Origin: JANNRW01 sp031401815
GTDB lineage: Bacteria; Desulfobacterota; Desulfuromonadia; Geobacterales; DSM-12255
Assembly: GCA_031401815.1 (NCBI GenBank)
Contig: JANNRW010000221.1
Coordinates: forward strand, 1-15,678
Direction: 5' to 3'
Length of the DNA: 15,678 nucleotides
The notes beneath the pieces are model-generated. The model made no database searches. It was given only the letters and a program-made list of their open reading frames with translations, and was not told the DNA's origin. Positions 15,563 to 15,678 of the stretch are shown here, piece by piece (position 1 is the stretch's first letter; every line of letters starts with the position of its first letter). The position numbers were made by a program, and so were the translations under genes.

Positions 15563-15678
15563 GCATGTTGACGAAGTGTTAGCATTCGAAATCAAAATAG
15601 GGATCACCATTCACAAACCTATAACCTCAAACGTTAAATATTAACAGGATATCGTTCCAATCGGCACTGCATCCCACG

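Noticed and set aside
15563..15678. C-terminal end of another minus-strand gene at the right edge
   Set aside because: A short frame (RGMQCRLERYPVNI, then a stop) is open to the edge, but 14 codons with no family likeness is not enough.

Overview
The window looks like part of a bacterial defence island. All the genes I can support read on the minus strand (right to left), they belong to families tied to defence against phage or plasmids, and they are separated by remnants of mobile or recombining elements. The protein families, the domain V/VI end of a bacterial group II intron and an attC-like site suggest a Gram-negative host, most likely a gamma- or betaproteobacterium. I cannot name a species. 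Base composition changes from gene to gene: the methylase operon is GC-rich except for one internal block, and the large AAA gene is clearly AT-rich. This suggests assembly by repeated acquisition.

In minus-strand order. (1) 15487-11951: a two-gene operon of a AAA+ ATPase and a subtilisin-like (S8) protease, matching the IetAS architecture described as an anti-phage system and earlier as a plasmid-stability pair. (2) 11795-11382: a broken AAA ATPase gene of the RecF/OLD-like type, with a one-base frameshift and no C-terminal part. It runs into a 16-bp tandem repeat and a 49-bp hairpin with REP-like features. (3) 11155-11083: the 3' end (domains V and VI) of a group II intron that has lost its reverse transcriptase. 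(4) 10991-7609: an 860-aa SMC/Rad50-like ATPase with a CxxC motif in its coiled-coil region, then a 236-aa HEPN-like protein. The 89 bp between them resemble a degenerate integron attC site. (5) 7384 to beyond position 1: an operon of four closely spaced genes, namely an MmeI/Eco57I-type adenine methylase, an AlbA_2 plus HATPase plus winged-helix protein, a superfamily 2 helicase, and a protein whose GIY-YIG nuclease domain starts exactly at the left edge.

How they may work together: the four-gene operon has the parts of a restriction-modification-like system (modification, ATP-binding regulator or sensor, DNA translocation, cleavage). I know of no established name for this exact set, and it is the best candidate here for an under-described system. 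The methylase carries an AT-rich central block where the target-recognition region should lie, and a 10/11-bp tandem array sits between the regulator and the helicase. The AAA-HEPN pair may be a second abortive-infection-type module, and IetAS-like genes a third. Apart from motifs visible in the sequence, function is inferred from family knowledge and gene order.
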